Notes: generated by a model from the letters alone, not told the origin. Counted from the stretch's first letter, positions 1-7,024 are shown. The stretch: 17,440 nucleotides of DNA from an uncultured Chloroflexota bacterium (GCA_913030785.1 CAJWER010000036.1:1-17440); one strand, 5' to 3'. Program-made: numbers and translations.

Positions 1-323
1 AGGTCATCGCCAGGGCCTTCGGCGGTCGTAACTTCAAGCTGAAGTTCGGGCATCGCGGCGGCAATCATCCTGTTCAGGACGTCTCCACGGGGCGTGTCTA
101 CATCACGGCGCAAAACCATGGCTACGCTGTGGAACCAGAGAGCCTGCCGCCCGAGTTAGAGGTGAGCCACGTGAACCTGAACGACGGCACGGTGGAGGGC
201 CTTCGCCACCGCTCAGAGCCAATAATGAGCATTCAGTACCATTCGGAGGCGTCGCCCGGTCCCCTGGACAACGAATACCTCTTCACTGAATTCCTAGATC
301 TCGTTGACGGAGCCAAGGCTTGA
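1..323 (+). CDS. carA: Carbamoyl-phosphate synthase small (glutaminase) subunit, C-terminal part
   Basis: This is the last 106 codons of CarA, cut by the window edge; the frame is open from base 3 and ends at TGA 321-323. CarA hydrolyses glutamine and passes ammonia to CarB for carbamoyl phosphate synthesis, which feeds pyrimidines and arginine. Visible class I amidotransferase features are the GHRGGNHPV stretch near the start, then AQNHGYAVE, and near the end QYHSEASPGP. The last contains the catalytic His and Glu of the Cys-His-Glu triad (H-x-E, equivalent to H353 and E355 of the E. coli enzyme); the residue between them is Ser rather than the more usual Pro. The Cys nucleophile lies upstream of the window. 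carB would normally follow directly, but here about 1 kb of lower-GC DNA intervenes. Identification is secure. Confidence 0.96.
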   Translation, partial: VIARAFGGRNFKLKFGHRGGNHPVQDVSTGRVYITAQNHGYAVEPESLPPELEVSHVNLNDGTVEGLRHRSEPIMSIQYHSEASPGPLDNEYLFTEFLDLVDGAKA

Positions 324-556
324 TTCTGGTTTTGTACCTGCTGCGAGAACATTGGACGCTCCGAGAATATGGGTCCTGTCTGTACGAGATCGTGTCTGGG
401 ATGGCATGTTCGCGCTCCAACCGAACTTATCCCTCTCCCCAAATGTTTCACTGAGGGCTTCGTAGTCATGTCAGAGGTGGGCTCGAAATAAATAATTCTT
501 CGTTCGTCCGATATTTAGTCTGTGGCCCTAGTTCCCAGTGGTGGCTCCCGTTCGCT
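324..556. other. Gap after carA with a possible lost gene start
   Basis: No intact gene is visible here. From base 455 the reading frame of the following HEPN-associated fragment is already open. It reads through a plausible N-terminus (SSFVRYLVCGPSSQWWLPFA) before the first usual start codon at 557. A strong ribosome-binding-like AGAGGTGGG lies at 473-481, six bases before an in-frame ATA at 488. This suggests the original start was an ATG at 488 that has mutated to ATA. An ATG at 468 opens a different frame and stops after seven codons. No clear promoter or terminator was recognised. Confidence 0.45.
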
Positions 557-883
557 GTGCAATACTTGCGAGGGATAAATTGGCGAGTTATTGATCCTTC
601 AACGTTTTCGTACGAGACCTCCTATGGTTTTGATCCTTCCGCCGATCGAAACTACAAGGAGATTCGCGAATTCAATCGTGCGCTGAATAGTGCTTCCGCA
701 GTCGTTGAATTCCATGGGGAACCGATTGACGACTCGGTTTTCGATCAGGGAAGGGATCGTATGATTCTGATTGACGATCTCCTTGCATTCATGTCCGCCT
801 ATTCCGGCCTCTATTGCCAATACCTGTGGAAGGAGCGTAGAGACGGGATGACTGGGTTTCCCCATCTCACTCCCTGCAGTTGA
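557..883 (+). CDS. Hypothetical protein, probable N-terminal fragment of a HEPN-containing gene
   Basis: This is a 108-codon frame with GTG as its first usual start. I do not recognise a family for this part. It is a soluble, mixed-charge sequence with no membrane segment. Homologous sequence may extend upstream to an ATA at 488 preceded by a good Shine-Dalgarno sequence. Its stop TGA overlaps the TTG of the next frame (TTGA at 880-883), so the two could be translationally coupled genes. The alternative, which I favour, is one gene broken by a single-base indel: the downstream frame is open from 841 and reads RRDDWVSPSHSLQLNN straight into the next fragment. GC is about 48 percent in 541-660, against about 67 percent in 1381-1500 of carB, which fits later acquisition. 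Confidence 0.5.
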   Translation: MQYLRGINWRVIDPSTFSYETSYGFDPSADRNYKEIREFNRALNSASAVVEFHGEPIDDSVFDQGRDRMILIDDLLAFMSAYSGLYCQYLWKERRDGMTGFPHLTPCS

Positions 884-1353
884 ATAATCGGAGCCGGGTG
901 GACGAGTGGGCTGCCGGACATGCCGAAGCTCTGACTCATTTCGGAGAGGCGCGACTAACGATTCCGAATGCGGACCGAAAACAGTTTGAACTAGCGATTC
1001 GCTGGTTCTTTAGCGCCCAGAGGGAGTTCGAGATCGGCCGGCCATTGGTTGAGGCAGCCTTGAGCTGGGTATGTTTGGAGTCTCAGGCCAAATACCTGAA
1101 TATCAAGGGAAAGAAACTCGATACGGTACGGACTCTTCTCCAACAGCAGGGTTTCCCAAAGATTCCTCGTCTGAAGGACCTATGCGCACTACGCAACGAC
1201 GCTTTCCGCGAGGGCACGCTCTCCAAACTCAGGGAGACGGACGCCCAACTGGCTCGAACCGCAGGGAGGAACCTGGTCCGGGCAGAAATACTACATATGA
1301 TCGGCACGGCTCAGTCAGACTTCCGCTCAGAGTTCGTAGCAGCCTATGCATAA
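880..1353 (+). CDS. HEPN-like domain protein, probable C-terminal fragment
   Basis: This 157-codon frame begins at TTG 880, although the frame is open back to 841. It is a helical sequence with LVEAALSWVCLESQAKYL at about residues 56-73, then a basic stretch, then LCALRNDAFREG at residues 101-112. The layout resembles HEPN-type domains, in which a helical core is followed by an R-(polar)-X3-5-H motif used for RNA cleavage. Here the motif is R105-N106 with Arg at 110 where His would be expected, so RNase activity is doubtful. HEPN proteins often serve in defence or toxin systems, but no partner (MNT, ATPase or Toprim) is encoded nearby. The 3' end overlaps the carB start by 8 bases, so it may couple to carB translation. 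The HEPN assignment comes from pattern recognition only. Confidence 0.55.
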   Translation: MNNRSRVDEWAAGHAEALTHFGEARLTIPNADRKQFELAIRWFFSAQREFEIGRPLVEAALSWVCLESQAKYLNIKGKKLDTVRTLLQQQGFPKIPRLKDLCALRNDAFREGTLSKLRETDAQLARTAGRNLVRAEILHMIGTAQSDFRSEFVAAYA

Positions 1354-4300
1354 ACAACCCCAAAAAGTCCTGGTGATCGGCTCCGGGCCTATCGTCATCG
1401 GGCAGGCCGCCGAGTTCGACTACGCCGGGACGCAGGCGTGCAAGGCCCTTCGAGAGGAGGGTGTCACGACGGTGCTGGTCAACTCGAACCCCGCGACTAT
1501 CATGACCGACGAGGGGGTCGCCGATGTCGTGTACATCGAGCCTCTGACAGTTGAGGCGATCGAGCGGATAATCAAGGCGGAGCGGCCAGATGGCCTTCTG
1601 CCGACCCTGGGCGGCCAGACGGGGCTGAACCTGGCGGTCGAGCTGGCGGATGCCGGCGTACTCAAACGTCACGGTGTGCGGCTACTGGGCACAGGCTTGA
1701 AGGCTATCCGAAGCGCCGAGGACCGCGACCTGTTCCGGCAACTCCTTCTCGACATCGGTGAGCCGGTGCCGCCCAGCGCCACAGTCAGCAACCTGGACGA
1801 GGCAGTCACAAAGGCGGAGATGATTGGCTTCCCGCTGGTGGTCAGGCCCGCATATACCCTTGGGGGCACCGGCGGAGGGTTTGCACACAATCAGGAAGAG
1901 CTCAAGCAGGTCGTCGCCGGGGGCCTTGCCGCCAGCCCGATAAGCCAGGTGCTATTAGAGAGGTCCCTCGTTGGTTGGAAGGAGCTTGAGTACGAGGTCA
2001 TGCGGGACGGCGCTGACAACTGCATCACCATCTGCAACATGGAGAACATCGACCCGATGGGGGTGCATACCGGCGACAGCATCGTCGTCGCGCCCTCCCA
2101 GACCCTCTCCGATAAGGAGTACCAGATGCTCAGGTCGGCGAGCCTTAACATCATCCGGGCCCTCAAAATTGAGGGCGGGTGCAATGTTCAGTTCGCTCTT
2201 GCACCAGGGGACCTGGTGGGAGCCACGCTGCCAGGGGGCACGGTCGACGTCAACCAGTATTTCGTAATCGAGGTCAACCCCAGGGTGAGCCGCAGTTCGG
2301 CTCTGGCCAGCAAGGCCACCGGGTATCCAATTGCGCGGGTTGCGGCAAAGATCGCGGTGGGCAAGCGGCTCGATGAGATTCCTAACGCGGTCACTCAACA
2401 GACCCTTGCCGCCTTCGAGCCGGCCCTCGACTACTGTGTCGTGAAGATCCCCCGGTGGCCTTTTGACAAATTCCCTCACGGCGACCGCCGCGTGGGAACC
2501 CAGATGAAGGCAACGGGCGAGGTCATGGCGATCGATCGCTCATTCGAGGCTGCGTTCCAAAAGGCGGTGCGCTCACTAGAGATCACCAGCCGTTCGCTAT
2601 TGTGGGAAGACCCCGAGTGGGCAGGTGACGCTGCGGGCTTGCTGGAGCGTCTGCCGCTCTACCCTAACGACGAACGGTTGTGGGGGCTGCTAACCGCCCT
2701 GAGGCGAGGGGTAAGCCCCGAGGAACTCTCTCGCATTACGGGGATCGACCCCTGGTTTACCCGGGCGTTCGAGAATTTGGCGGCCATGGAGGCGCGTCTC
2801 CTTTCAGATATCCTGGATCAGGATCTGATGTGGGAGGCCAAGCGGCTCGGCTTCTCGGACGCCAATATCGCGGTGCTGTCGGACCGATCCGTGGAGGAGA
2901 CCCGGAAGCTCAGGGAATCCTGGGACCTACGACCGGTGTACAAGATGGTCGACACCTGCGCTGCCGAGTTTGAGGCCCGGACACCATATTTCTACAGCAC
3001 CTACGAGCAGGAGAACGAGGCCGAACCACTGGCCGGAGAGAAGGCGATCGTGATCGGCTCCGGGCCGATCCGCATCGGCCAGGGCATCGAGTTCGACTAT
3101 TGCTCGGTGCATGCCGCGTGGGCCCTGCAGCAACAGGGGGTCAAGAGCGTCCTCGTCAACTCGAACCCTGAGACCGTGTCCACGGACTTCGACACCAGCG
3201 ACAGGCTGTACTTCGAACCGCTGGACGAGGAGAGCATCCGCGACATCATCTACAACGAAACGCCAAAGGACACGGATGATCCCCAACCCCCCGCGAGCGT
3301 GGTCCAGTTCGGGGGACAGACGGCGATCAACCTGTCCCAGACCCTCGACCGGGCGGGGCTGCCGATTATGGGATCGAGCGCCGAGTCTATCGACACCGCC
3401 TCGGACCGGCACCTGTTCGAGGAGTTCCTGGCAGGCATAGGCATTCCGAACCCGCCAGGCGCGGCCGTCGCAGACCTCCAGCAGGCGCGCTCGGTGGCCC
3501 GAACGATCGGCTATCCGATACTGGTGAGGCCCAGCTACGTTCTTGGCGGTCGGGCAATGGATATCGTGCAGTCTGACGGCGAGTTGGAACGCTTCATGGA
3601 GGAGGCGCTCTTGGCGGGCGAGGGCAGGCGCGTGCTCATCGACAAGTACTTTGAGGGGCGCGAGGTGGAGATAGACGCGGTTTGCGACGGGGAGTCGGTC
3701 CTGATCCCCGGCATTATGGAGCACGTCGAGCGGGCCGGGGTCCACTCTGGCGACTCGATGGCCATCTATCCTGGTCTGACGCTGACCGAGGAGGAGATCG
3801 CCACCATTGTCGACTACACGACACGGATCGGCCTGGCGTTGCAGGTCAAAGGGCTGATGAATATCCAGTACGTCGCTCTGGGCGGACCAGCATACCGCAG
3901 CCCTGACACCGACAATGGGGGGGCCGAGTCCGAGATATACGTAATCGAGGTCAACCCGCGTTCGAGCCGGACCATCCCGTTCATCTCGAAGGTGACCGGG
4001 GTGCCGATGGTGAAGCTTGCCGTCAATGCCATGCGCGGCAAGTCCCTCGCGCAGCAGGGATACGAAGGCGGGCTGTGGAAACGACAGGACCTTGTGGCCG
4101 TCAAGGCGCCGGTCTTTTCGATGTCGAAGCTGGCTGGCGTGGACACCTACCTCGGCCCTGAGATGAAGTCCACGGGCGAGGTTCTGGGGATCGACTATGA
4201 GTTCCGCCCGGCTCTGGCGAAGGCGCTGATGGCGGCAGGTCTTATGCTGCCCCCACGCGGCTCGATCCTCCTGAGCATATCTCCACAGACCAAGACTGAC

Positions 4301-4672
4301 GCCGTGCCTATGATCCGTGGACTCGCTGAGGCGGGCTACCACATCTACGCGACGCCTGGCACGGCTGAGATGGTCCGGGAGCTGGGAATTGACGTGGAGG
4401 AAGTATCGAAGATCCTGGGGGACGAACACCCTCACGTCCTCGACATCATCACCAGCGGCAAGGTCGATGCTGTGATCAATACCGTGACCCGCGACCGCAA
4501 GGTGCTGCAAGACGGGTTCAAGATCAGGCGCGCCGCCGTTGAGCAGCGCATCCCTTGCTTCACGTCTCTGGACACGGCACGCGCCGCCGTCGAGAGCCTT
4601 TCAGGGGACGCGGCATCCTACAGCATCAGGCCGCTGCCCGCCTACCGGGCAGGTCGCGAGGGCTCTGTATAG
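1346..4672 (+). CDS. carB: Carbamoyl-phosphate synthase large subunit
   Basis: This complete protein of 1108 residues (family about 1060-1080) makes carbamoyl phosphate from bicarbonate, ammonia and two ATP. It opens with KVLVIGSGPIVIGQAAEFDY. The first ATP-grasp half has VRPAYTLGGTGGG around residues 166-178 and the metal-binding IEVNPRVSRS around 308-317. After the oligomerisation region, the second half repeats the plan: IVIGSGPIRIGQGIEFDY, VRPSYVLGGR from about 727, and IEVNPRSSRT around 867. A methylglyoxal-synthase-like allosteric domain from about residue 970 contains YHIYATPGTAEM; in relatives it senses UMP and ornithine. The ATG at 1346 is the only reasonable start because an in-frame TAG lies at 1337; no clear Shine-Dalgarno sequence precedes it, which fits coupling to the overlapping upstream frame. 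The last 47 bases overlap a possible minus-strand gene. Confidence 0.98.
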   Translation: MHKQPQKVLVIGSGPIVIGQAAEFDYAGTQACKALREEGVTTVLVNSNPATIMTDEGVADVVYIEPLTVEAIERIIKAERPDGLLPTLGGQTGLNLAVELADAGVLKRHGVRLLGTGLKAIRSAEDRDLFRQLLLDIGEPVPPSATVSNLDEAVTKAEMIGFPLVVRPAYTLGGTGGGFAHNQEELKQVVAGGLAASPISQVLLERSLVGWKELEYEVMRDGADNCITICNMENIDPMGVHTGDSIVVAPSQTLSDKEYQMLRSASLNIIRALKIEGGCNVQFALAPGDLVGATLPGGTVDVNQYFVIEVNPRVSRSSALASKATGYPIARVAAKIAVGKRLDEIPNAVTQQTLAAFEPALDYCVVKIPRWPFDKFPHGDRRVGTQMKATGEVMAIDRSFEAAFQKAVRSLEITSRSLLWEDPEWAGDAAGLLERLPLYPNDERLWGLLTALRRGVSPEELSRITGIDPWFTRAFENLAAMEARLLSDILDQDLMWEAKRLGFSDANIAVLSDRSVEETRKLRESWDLRPVYKMVDTCAAEFEARTPYFYSTYEQENEAEPLAGEKAIVIGSGPIRIGQGIEFDYCSVHAAWALQQQGVKSVLVNSNPETVSTDFDTSDRLYFEPLDEESIRDIIYNETPKDTDDPQPPASVVQFGGQTAINLSQTLDRAGLPIMGSSAESIDTASDRHLFEEFLAGIGIPNPPGAAVADLQQARSVARTIGYPILVRPSYVLGGRAMDIVQSDGELERFMEEALLAGEGRRVLIDKYFEGREVEIDAVCDGESVLIPGIMEHVERAGVHSGDSMAIYPGLTLTEEEIATIVDYTTRIGLALQVKGLMNIQYVALGGPAYRSPDTDNGGAESEIYVIEVNPRSSRTIPFISKVTGVPMVKLAVNAMRGKSLAQQGYEGGLWKRQDLVAVKAPVFSMSKLAGVDTYLGPEMKSTGEVLGIDYEFRPALAKALMAAGLMLPPRGSILLSISPQTKTDAVPMIRGLAEAGYHIYATPGTAEMVRELGIDVEEVSKILGDEHPHVLDIITSGKVDAVINTVTRDRKVLQDGFKIRRAAVEQRIPCFTSLDTARAAVESLSGDAASYSIRPLPAYRAGREGSV

Positions 4673-4985
4673 CCCTGGCGGGCCTACCGTATTGTGCCCA
4701 GCGGTTCCGCAGTGCGGCCGCCAGTACCGCCATCCAATCCCAGTGCTCCGCACGGTCGAACAGAGGGCTTACAGTCGCGCTTATCACGATCCCAAGACCC
4801 GCCACAACGACGCTGACAGCGACCGCCCAGGGCCAGCTCCTCTTTGCAAGAACCTGCTTCCCGGCTGCCGAGTTGCCTTTTTTCTCACTGGCCTCTTCCA
4901 AATCATGTTCCCTCTCGCCAAACGGGGCCGATCCCGGGGACTTGCCCTCGCTGATTTCGATGCGTCCGGATCCGCGAAATGCCAT
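4626..4985 (-). CDS. Possible small single-pass membrane protein
   Basis: This is a weakly supported minus-strand frame of about 119 codons from ATG 4983-4985; the same frame can also start at GTG 5093 (155 codons). It encodes an acidic, Lys-rich head, then a basic LAKRS, then one hydrophobic segment (WPWAVAVSVVVAGLGIVIS), then a short tail. This is the layout of a single-pass inner-membrane protein with a cytoplasmic N-terminus. Neither start has a good Shine-Dalgarno sequence; an internal TTG giving DLEEASEKK at the protein start has GAGG nine bases upstream and is an alternative. The 3' end overlaps the end of carB by 47 bases. I do not recognise a family, and the frame may be non-coding. 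Confidence 0.35.
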   Translation of the reverse strand: MAFRGSGRIEISEGKSPGSAPFGEREHDLEEASEKKGNSAAGKQVLAKRSWPWAVAVSVVVAGLGIVISATVSPLFDRAEHWDWMAVLAAALRNRWAQYGRPARAIQSPRDLPGRRAAA

Positions 4986-5131
4986 TACCCAAAGACATTT
5001 CGAGATCGGCCAGAAATCCAGGTCTGAATTGGTGCCTCCACATGTATTAGATTTATTCGGGATTTCACATAGCCTCGATGCTTGATTATGCACTAATTTT
5101 TGCCACAGCTCGACCCCTCGGGGCCGATGTA

Positions 5132-5164
5132 CAGGCGTGCATGGCCCATCAGGGCATGCACCTG
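5132..5164 (+). terminator. Long imperfect hairpin followed by T5, terminator or leader element
   Basis: The arms pair CAG, GTGCAT and GCCC with GGGC, ATGCAC and CTG around a four-base ATCA loop, giving 13 base pairs with two small bulges on the left arm. Five Ts follow at 5170-5174, after a GCGGG spacer. That spacer is longer than in a classical intrinsic terminator, so this could instead be a structural element upstream of dnaA. It lies 465 bases beyond carB, on the same strand as carB and dnaA. Confidence 0.35.
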
Positions 5165-5174
5165 GCGGGTTTTT

Positions 5175-5189
5175 CGGGGGGCTTCCCCG
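5175..5189. repeat. GC-rich hairpin
   Basis: CGGGG at 5175-5179 pairs with CCCCG at 5185-5189 around a five-base loop. It lies directly after the T-run of the preceding hairpin. It could belong to the same transcript-ending or leader structure; no function can be assigned from sequence. Confidence 0.3.
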
Positions 5190-5316
5190 CGCGCCGTCTA
5201 CACAGGCGTTCCGTCATGCGAGCCAGTCTATCAAGGCGCTCATGGGAAGCAGAAACCTACCGGAAATTGCACCCAAAATTGCCCGTTTTTGGGGTTGCGC
5301 ACCACCCAATGGGGCG

Positions 5317-5325
5317 TGATAGAAT
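5317..5325 (+). promoter_or_regulatory. Probable dnaA promoter (extended -10)
   Basis: TGATAGAAT at 5317-5325 matches an extended -10 (TGn followed by TAGAAT, five of six bases of TATAAT). A poor -35 candidate, TTGCGC, lies at 5295-5300 with a 19-base spacer; extended -10 promoters tolerate a weak -35. Transcription would begin near 5332 and leave a leader of about 90 bases before dnaA. Confidence 0.42.
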
Positions 5326-5422
5326 CCAGCGTAACTCGCCCAAGAAACCGATGAGACCGCCAAGCCCCCAGCGCCTATGCCATGGGATGCACGGTCGCGG
5401 CAGGGCACGTTGAGGCCTCTAT

Positions 5423-6763
5423 TTGTTTACTCAGAATGCATCTTCCCTATGGAAAGCTGTGCTCGGAGATCTGCAACTCCGCGTCACGCGGCCGAGCTAT
5501 GAGACGTGGCTGAAGGACACCGTCGGTGTTTCCAGCTCCTCTGGGAAATTTGTCGTTGGCGCGCCCAACGCATTTGTGGCCGAGATGCTCGATCAGCGCA
5601 TGTACTCCCTCATCTGCGGCGCGGTTGAGCGGGTTGTGGAGGGCGAGGTCGACGTGCGGTTCGAAGTGATCAGCCCAGAAGCCGGGCGGGCGCTTGTGCG
5701 GACTGCACCTTTGAATGGGAATGAACCCCCGCCCGCGCCTCCACCAGAAGGCGCTACGCAGCTCAACCCAAAATATACGTTTGAGAACTTCATTGTGGGC
5801 GGCTCCAACGAGTTGGGCCACGCTGCAGCTCTGGCGGTCTCCGAGAGGCCAGGGGTCGGGTACAACCCGTTGTTCATCTACTCCGGGGTCGGCCTGGGCA
5901 AAACACACCTGTTGCATGCGATCGGCCATCGCGTGATGGCCGCTGGTCTCTCGGTCATCTACGCAACGACCGAGGAGTTCACGAACGAGTTCATCAAGGC
6001 GATCCGGGGCGGCCAGGCTGAGGAGTTCCGGGACCGCTACCGCGGTGCCGACATCCTGCTACTCGACGACATCCAGTTCATCATCGGCAAGGAGCAGACC
6101 CAGGAAGGCTTCTTCCACACGTTCAACTCCCTGCACATGGCGGGCAAGCAGATCGTCATCTCAAGCGACCGGCCTGCGAACTCGCTCACACTCTTGGAAG
6201 ACCGTATCAGTTCCAGACTGGCCGGTGGCCTGGTAGTCGATATACAGTCCCCAGACGTAGAGACCCGCCTGTCTATCTTGAGTGCCAAGGCGGAGCAGCT
6301 CGGGCAGCCGTTCCCCTCTGAGGTCTTGAAGTTCTTGTCAGAGCGCGTACATTCGAACATTCGCGAACTCGAAGGCTGCCTCAACCGGCTCGCGGCGTTT
6401 GCCGATTTGGCGTCTAGTGCAATCACGCTGGACCTGGTGAAGCGCGCCATTGCTGATATCATCCGGCCCTCAAGCGCCCGACGCATCTCCCAGGACGCGG
6501 TGATAGACGCCGTCTGCTCCTATTTCGGCATAGATCATGACACCATGATGGGCCGGCGTCGGGACAAGCACACGGCCATGGCGCGCCAGATCACCATGTA
6601 CCTGCTGCGCGAGGAGGGGAACATGCAGGTCACCGCCATAGGCCGCTTCCTCGGGGGCAGGGACCACTCCACCGTGCTCCACGCCTGCGCAAAGATTTCC
6701 AACCAACTCAATATGGATTCTCACCTGCGCCGCGACGTCCTTAATATCCGAGAGTCGCTCTAA
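5423..6763 (+). CDS. dnaA: Chromosomal replication initiator protein DnaA
   Basis: This 446-residue protein binds DnaA boxes at the origin and opens it as an ATP-dependent filament. Domain I is at the start (LWKAVLGDLQLRVTRPSYETWLKDT), followed by a short linker. The AAA+ domain has Walker A GVGLGKT with Lys160, Walker B ILLLDD with Asp215 and Asp216, and the arginine-finger region DRISSRL. Domain IV carries the DNA-binding signature GGRDHSTVLHAC from about residue 411. The start is TTG 5423: an in-frame TGA lies at 5411 and GAGG at 5412-5415 sits seven bases upstream, so no other start fits. dnaN does not follow, unlike the common dnaA-dnaN order; the next 273 bases are the likely origin and then obgE. 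An autoregulatory role for DnaA here is inference. Confidence 0.98.
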   Translation: MFTQNASSLWKAVLGDLQLRVTRPSYETWLKDTVGVSSSSGKFVVGAPNAFVAEMLDQRMYSLICGAVERVVEGEVDVRFEVISPEAGRALVRTAPLNGNEPPPAPPPEGATQLNPKYTFENFIVGGSNELGHAAALAVSERPGVGYNPLFIYSGVGLGKTHLLHAIGHRVMAAGLSVIYATTEEFTNEFIKAIRGGQAEEFRDRYRGADILLLDDIQFIIGKEQTQEGFFHTFNSLHMAGKQIVISSDRPANSLTLLEDRISSRLAGGLVVDIQSPDVETRLSILSAKAEQLGQPFPSEVLKFLSERVHSNIRELEGCLNRLAAFADLASSAITLDLVKRAIADIIRPSSARRISQDAVIDAVCSYFGIDHDTMMGRRRDKHTAMARQITMYLLREEGNMQVTAIGRFLGGRDHSTVLHACAKISNQLNMDSHLRRDVLNIRESL

Positions 6764-6814
6764 ACCCACCAGGTATTAGCACCTAGATCCCTTCACATAC
6801 CCGCACCGGTTTCC

Positions 6815-6823
6815 TGTGGATAA
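6815..6823 (-). promoter_or_regulatory. DnaA box, perfect
   Basis: The plus strand reads TGTGGATAA, whose complement is the consensus TTATCCACA (nine of nine). It is the first box after dnaA and probably a high-affinity DnaA site. Confidence 0.85.
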
Positions 6824-6835
6824 CTCCACCGCGGG

Positions 6836-6844
6836 CGTGGATAA
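6836..6844 (-). promoter_or_regulatory. DnaA box, 8 of 9
   Basis: The plus strand reads CGTGGATAA, complement TTATCCACG, one mismatch at the last base. It has the same orientation as the perfect box and its start is 21 bases further on, about two helical turns, so both would face the same side of the DNA. Confidence 0.75.
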
Positions 6845-6855
6845 GATGTCGTTTG

Positions 6856-6864
6856 TGTGGGTAA
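6856..6864 (-). promoter_or_regulatory. DnaA box, 8 of 9
   Basis: The plus strand reads TGTGGGTAA, complement TTACCCACA, one mismatch at position four. It is the third box in the same orientation, 20 bases after the previous one, continuing the roughly two-turn spacing. Confidence 0.72.
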
Positions 6865-6924
6865 GTGGTCCTGCCCCCCATCAACTCATTGCTTGCCGAT
6901 ACGCGACCACATGCTCTCCACGAT

Positions 6925-6933
6925 ATATCCACA
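6925..6933 (+). promoter_or_regulatory. DnaA box, 8 of 9, opposite orientation
   Basis: ATATCCACA differs from TTATCCACA only at the first base. It points opposite to the first three boxes, toward the AT-rich tract. Confidence 0.65.
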
Positions 6934-6976
6934 ACGGCTCGCATAGTTCCCCGCTACGGGTAGCCTCAAAATCCAC

Positions 6977-6985
6977 TTACCCACG
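6977..6985 (+). promoter_or_regulatory. Weak DnaA box next to the unwinding tract
   Basis: TTACCCACG differs from the consensus at positions four and nine. It is the last box before the AT-rich tract, separated from it by twelve bases that are mostly C and G. In Bacillus-type origins a box in this position directs DnaA loading onto single-stranded DnaA-trios. Confidence 0.55.
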
Positions 6986-6997
6986 TTCCCAACGCCC

Positions 6998-7024
6998 TTA
7001 ATACTGCTATTACTCTTCTTGTTA
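6998..7024 (+). promoter_or_regulatory. DnaA-trio-like element in the DNA unwinding region
   Basis: Nine consecutive triplets have a central T: TTA, ATA, CTG, CTA, TTA, CTC, TTC, TTG, TTA. On the complementary strand, read 3' to 5', each has a central A, close to the DnaA-trio consensus (G/A)-A-(T/A) described for B. subtilis. The order of DnaA box, GC-rich spacer and trios is also matched. That it works as a trio element is inference. Confidence 0.5.

Larger units (their letters stand above)
4673..5422. other. Region between carB and dnaA
   Basis: This 750-base interval has no convincing plus-strand gene. The left part holds the possible minus-strand membrane-protein gene. From about 5100 it is non-coding: a long imperfect hairpin (5132-5164) followed by a T-run, a second GC-rich hairpin (5175-5189), an ACAGGCGT octamer present twice (5131-5138 and 5202-5209), and an extended -10 promoter for dnaA at 5317-5325. 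Only one weak DnaA-box-like site was seen (TTATGCACT at 5086-5094), so the origin is placed downstream of dnaA. Confidence 0.5.

Noticed and set aside
444..459. ParB-binding (parS) candidate beginning TGTTTCAC
   Set aside because: Only the left half of the parS palindrome matches; the right half diverges, so it is probably chance despite being near the origin.
233..469. Minus-strand frame of 78 codons overlapping carA
   Set aside because: About 90 bases overlap carA antisense and the translation has no motif or plausible start context.
2927..4510. A 527-codon open frame on the minus strand
   Set aside because: It lies wholly inside carB, whose conserved motifs are continuous on the plus strand. 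Long antisense frames are expected in GC-rich genes, and the translation shows no recognisable domain.
4539..5085. Two plus-strand frames of 162 and 176 codons across the carB end and the gap beyond
   Set aside because: They overlap carB in other frames, have no ribosome site or recognisable domain, and mirror the minus-strand membrane-protein frame.
5086..5109. DnaA-box-like sites upstream of dnaA (TTATGCACT at 5086-5094 and TTTGCCACA nearby)
   Set aside because: These are one or two imperfect sites without clustering or an adjacent AT-rich tract, far weaker than the set downstream of dnaA.
6764..6814. Possible terminator after dnaA (AGGT and ACCT arms around 6770-6783)
   Set aside because: The stem is only four base pairs with no T-run.
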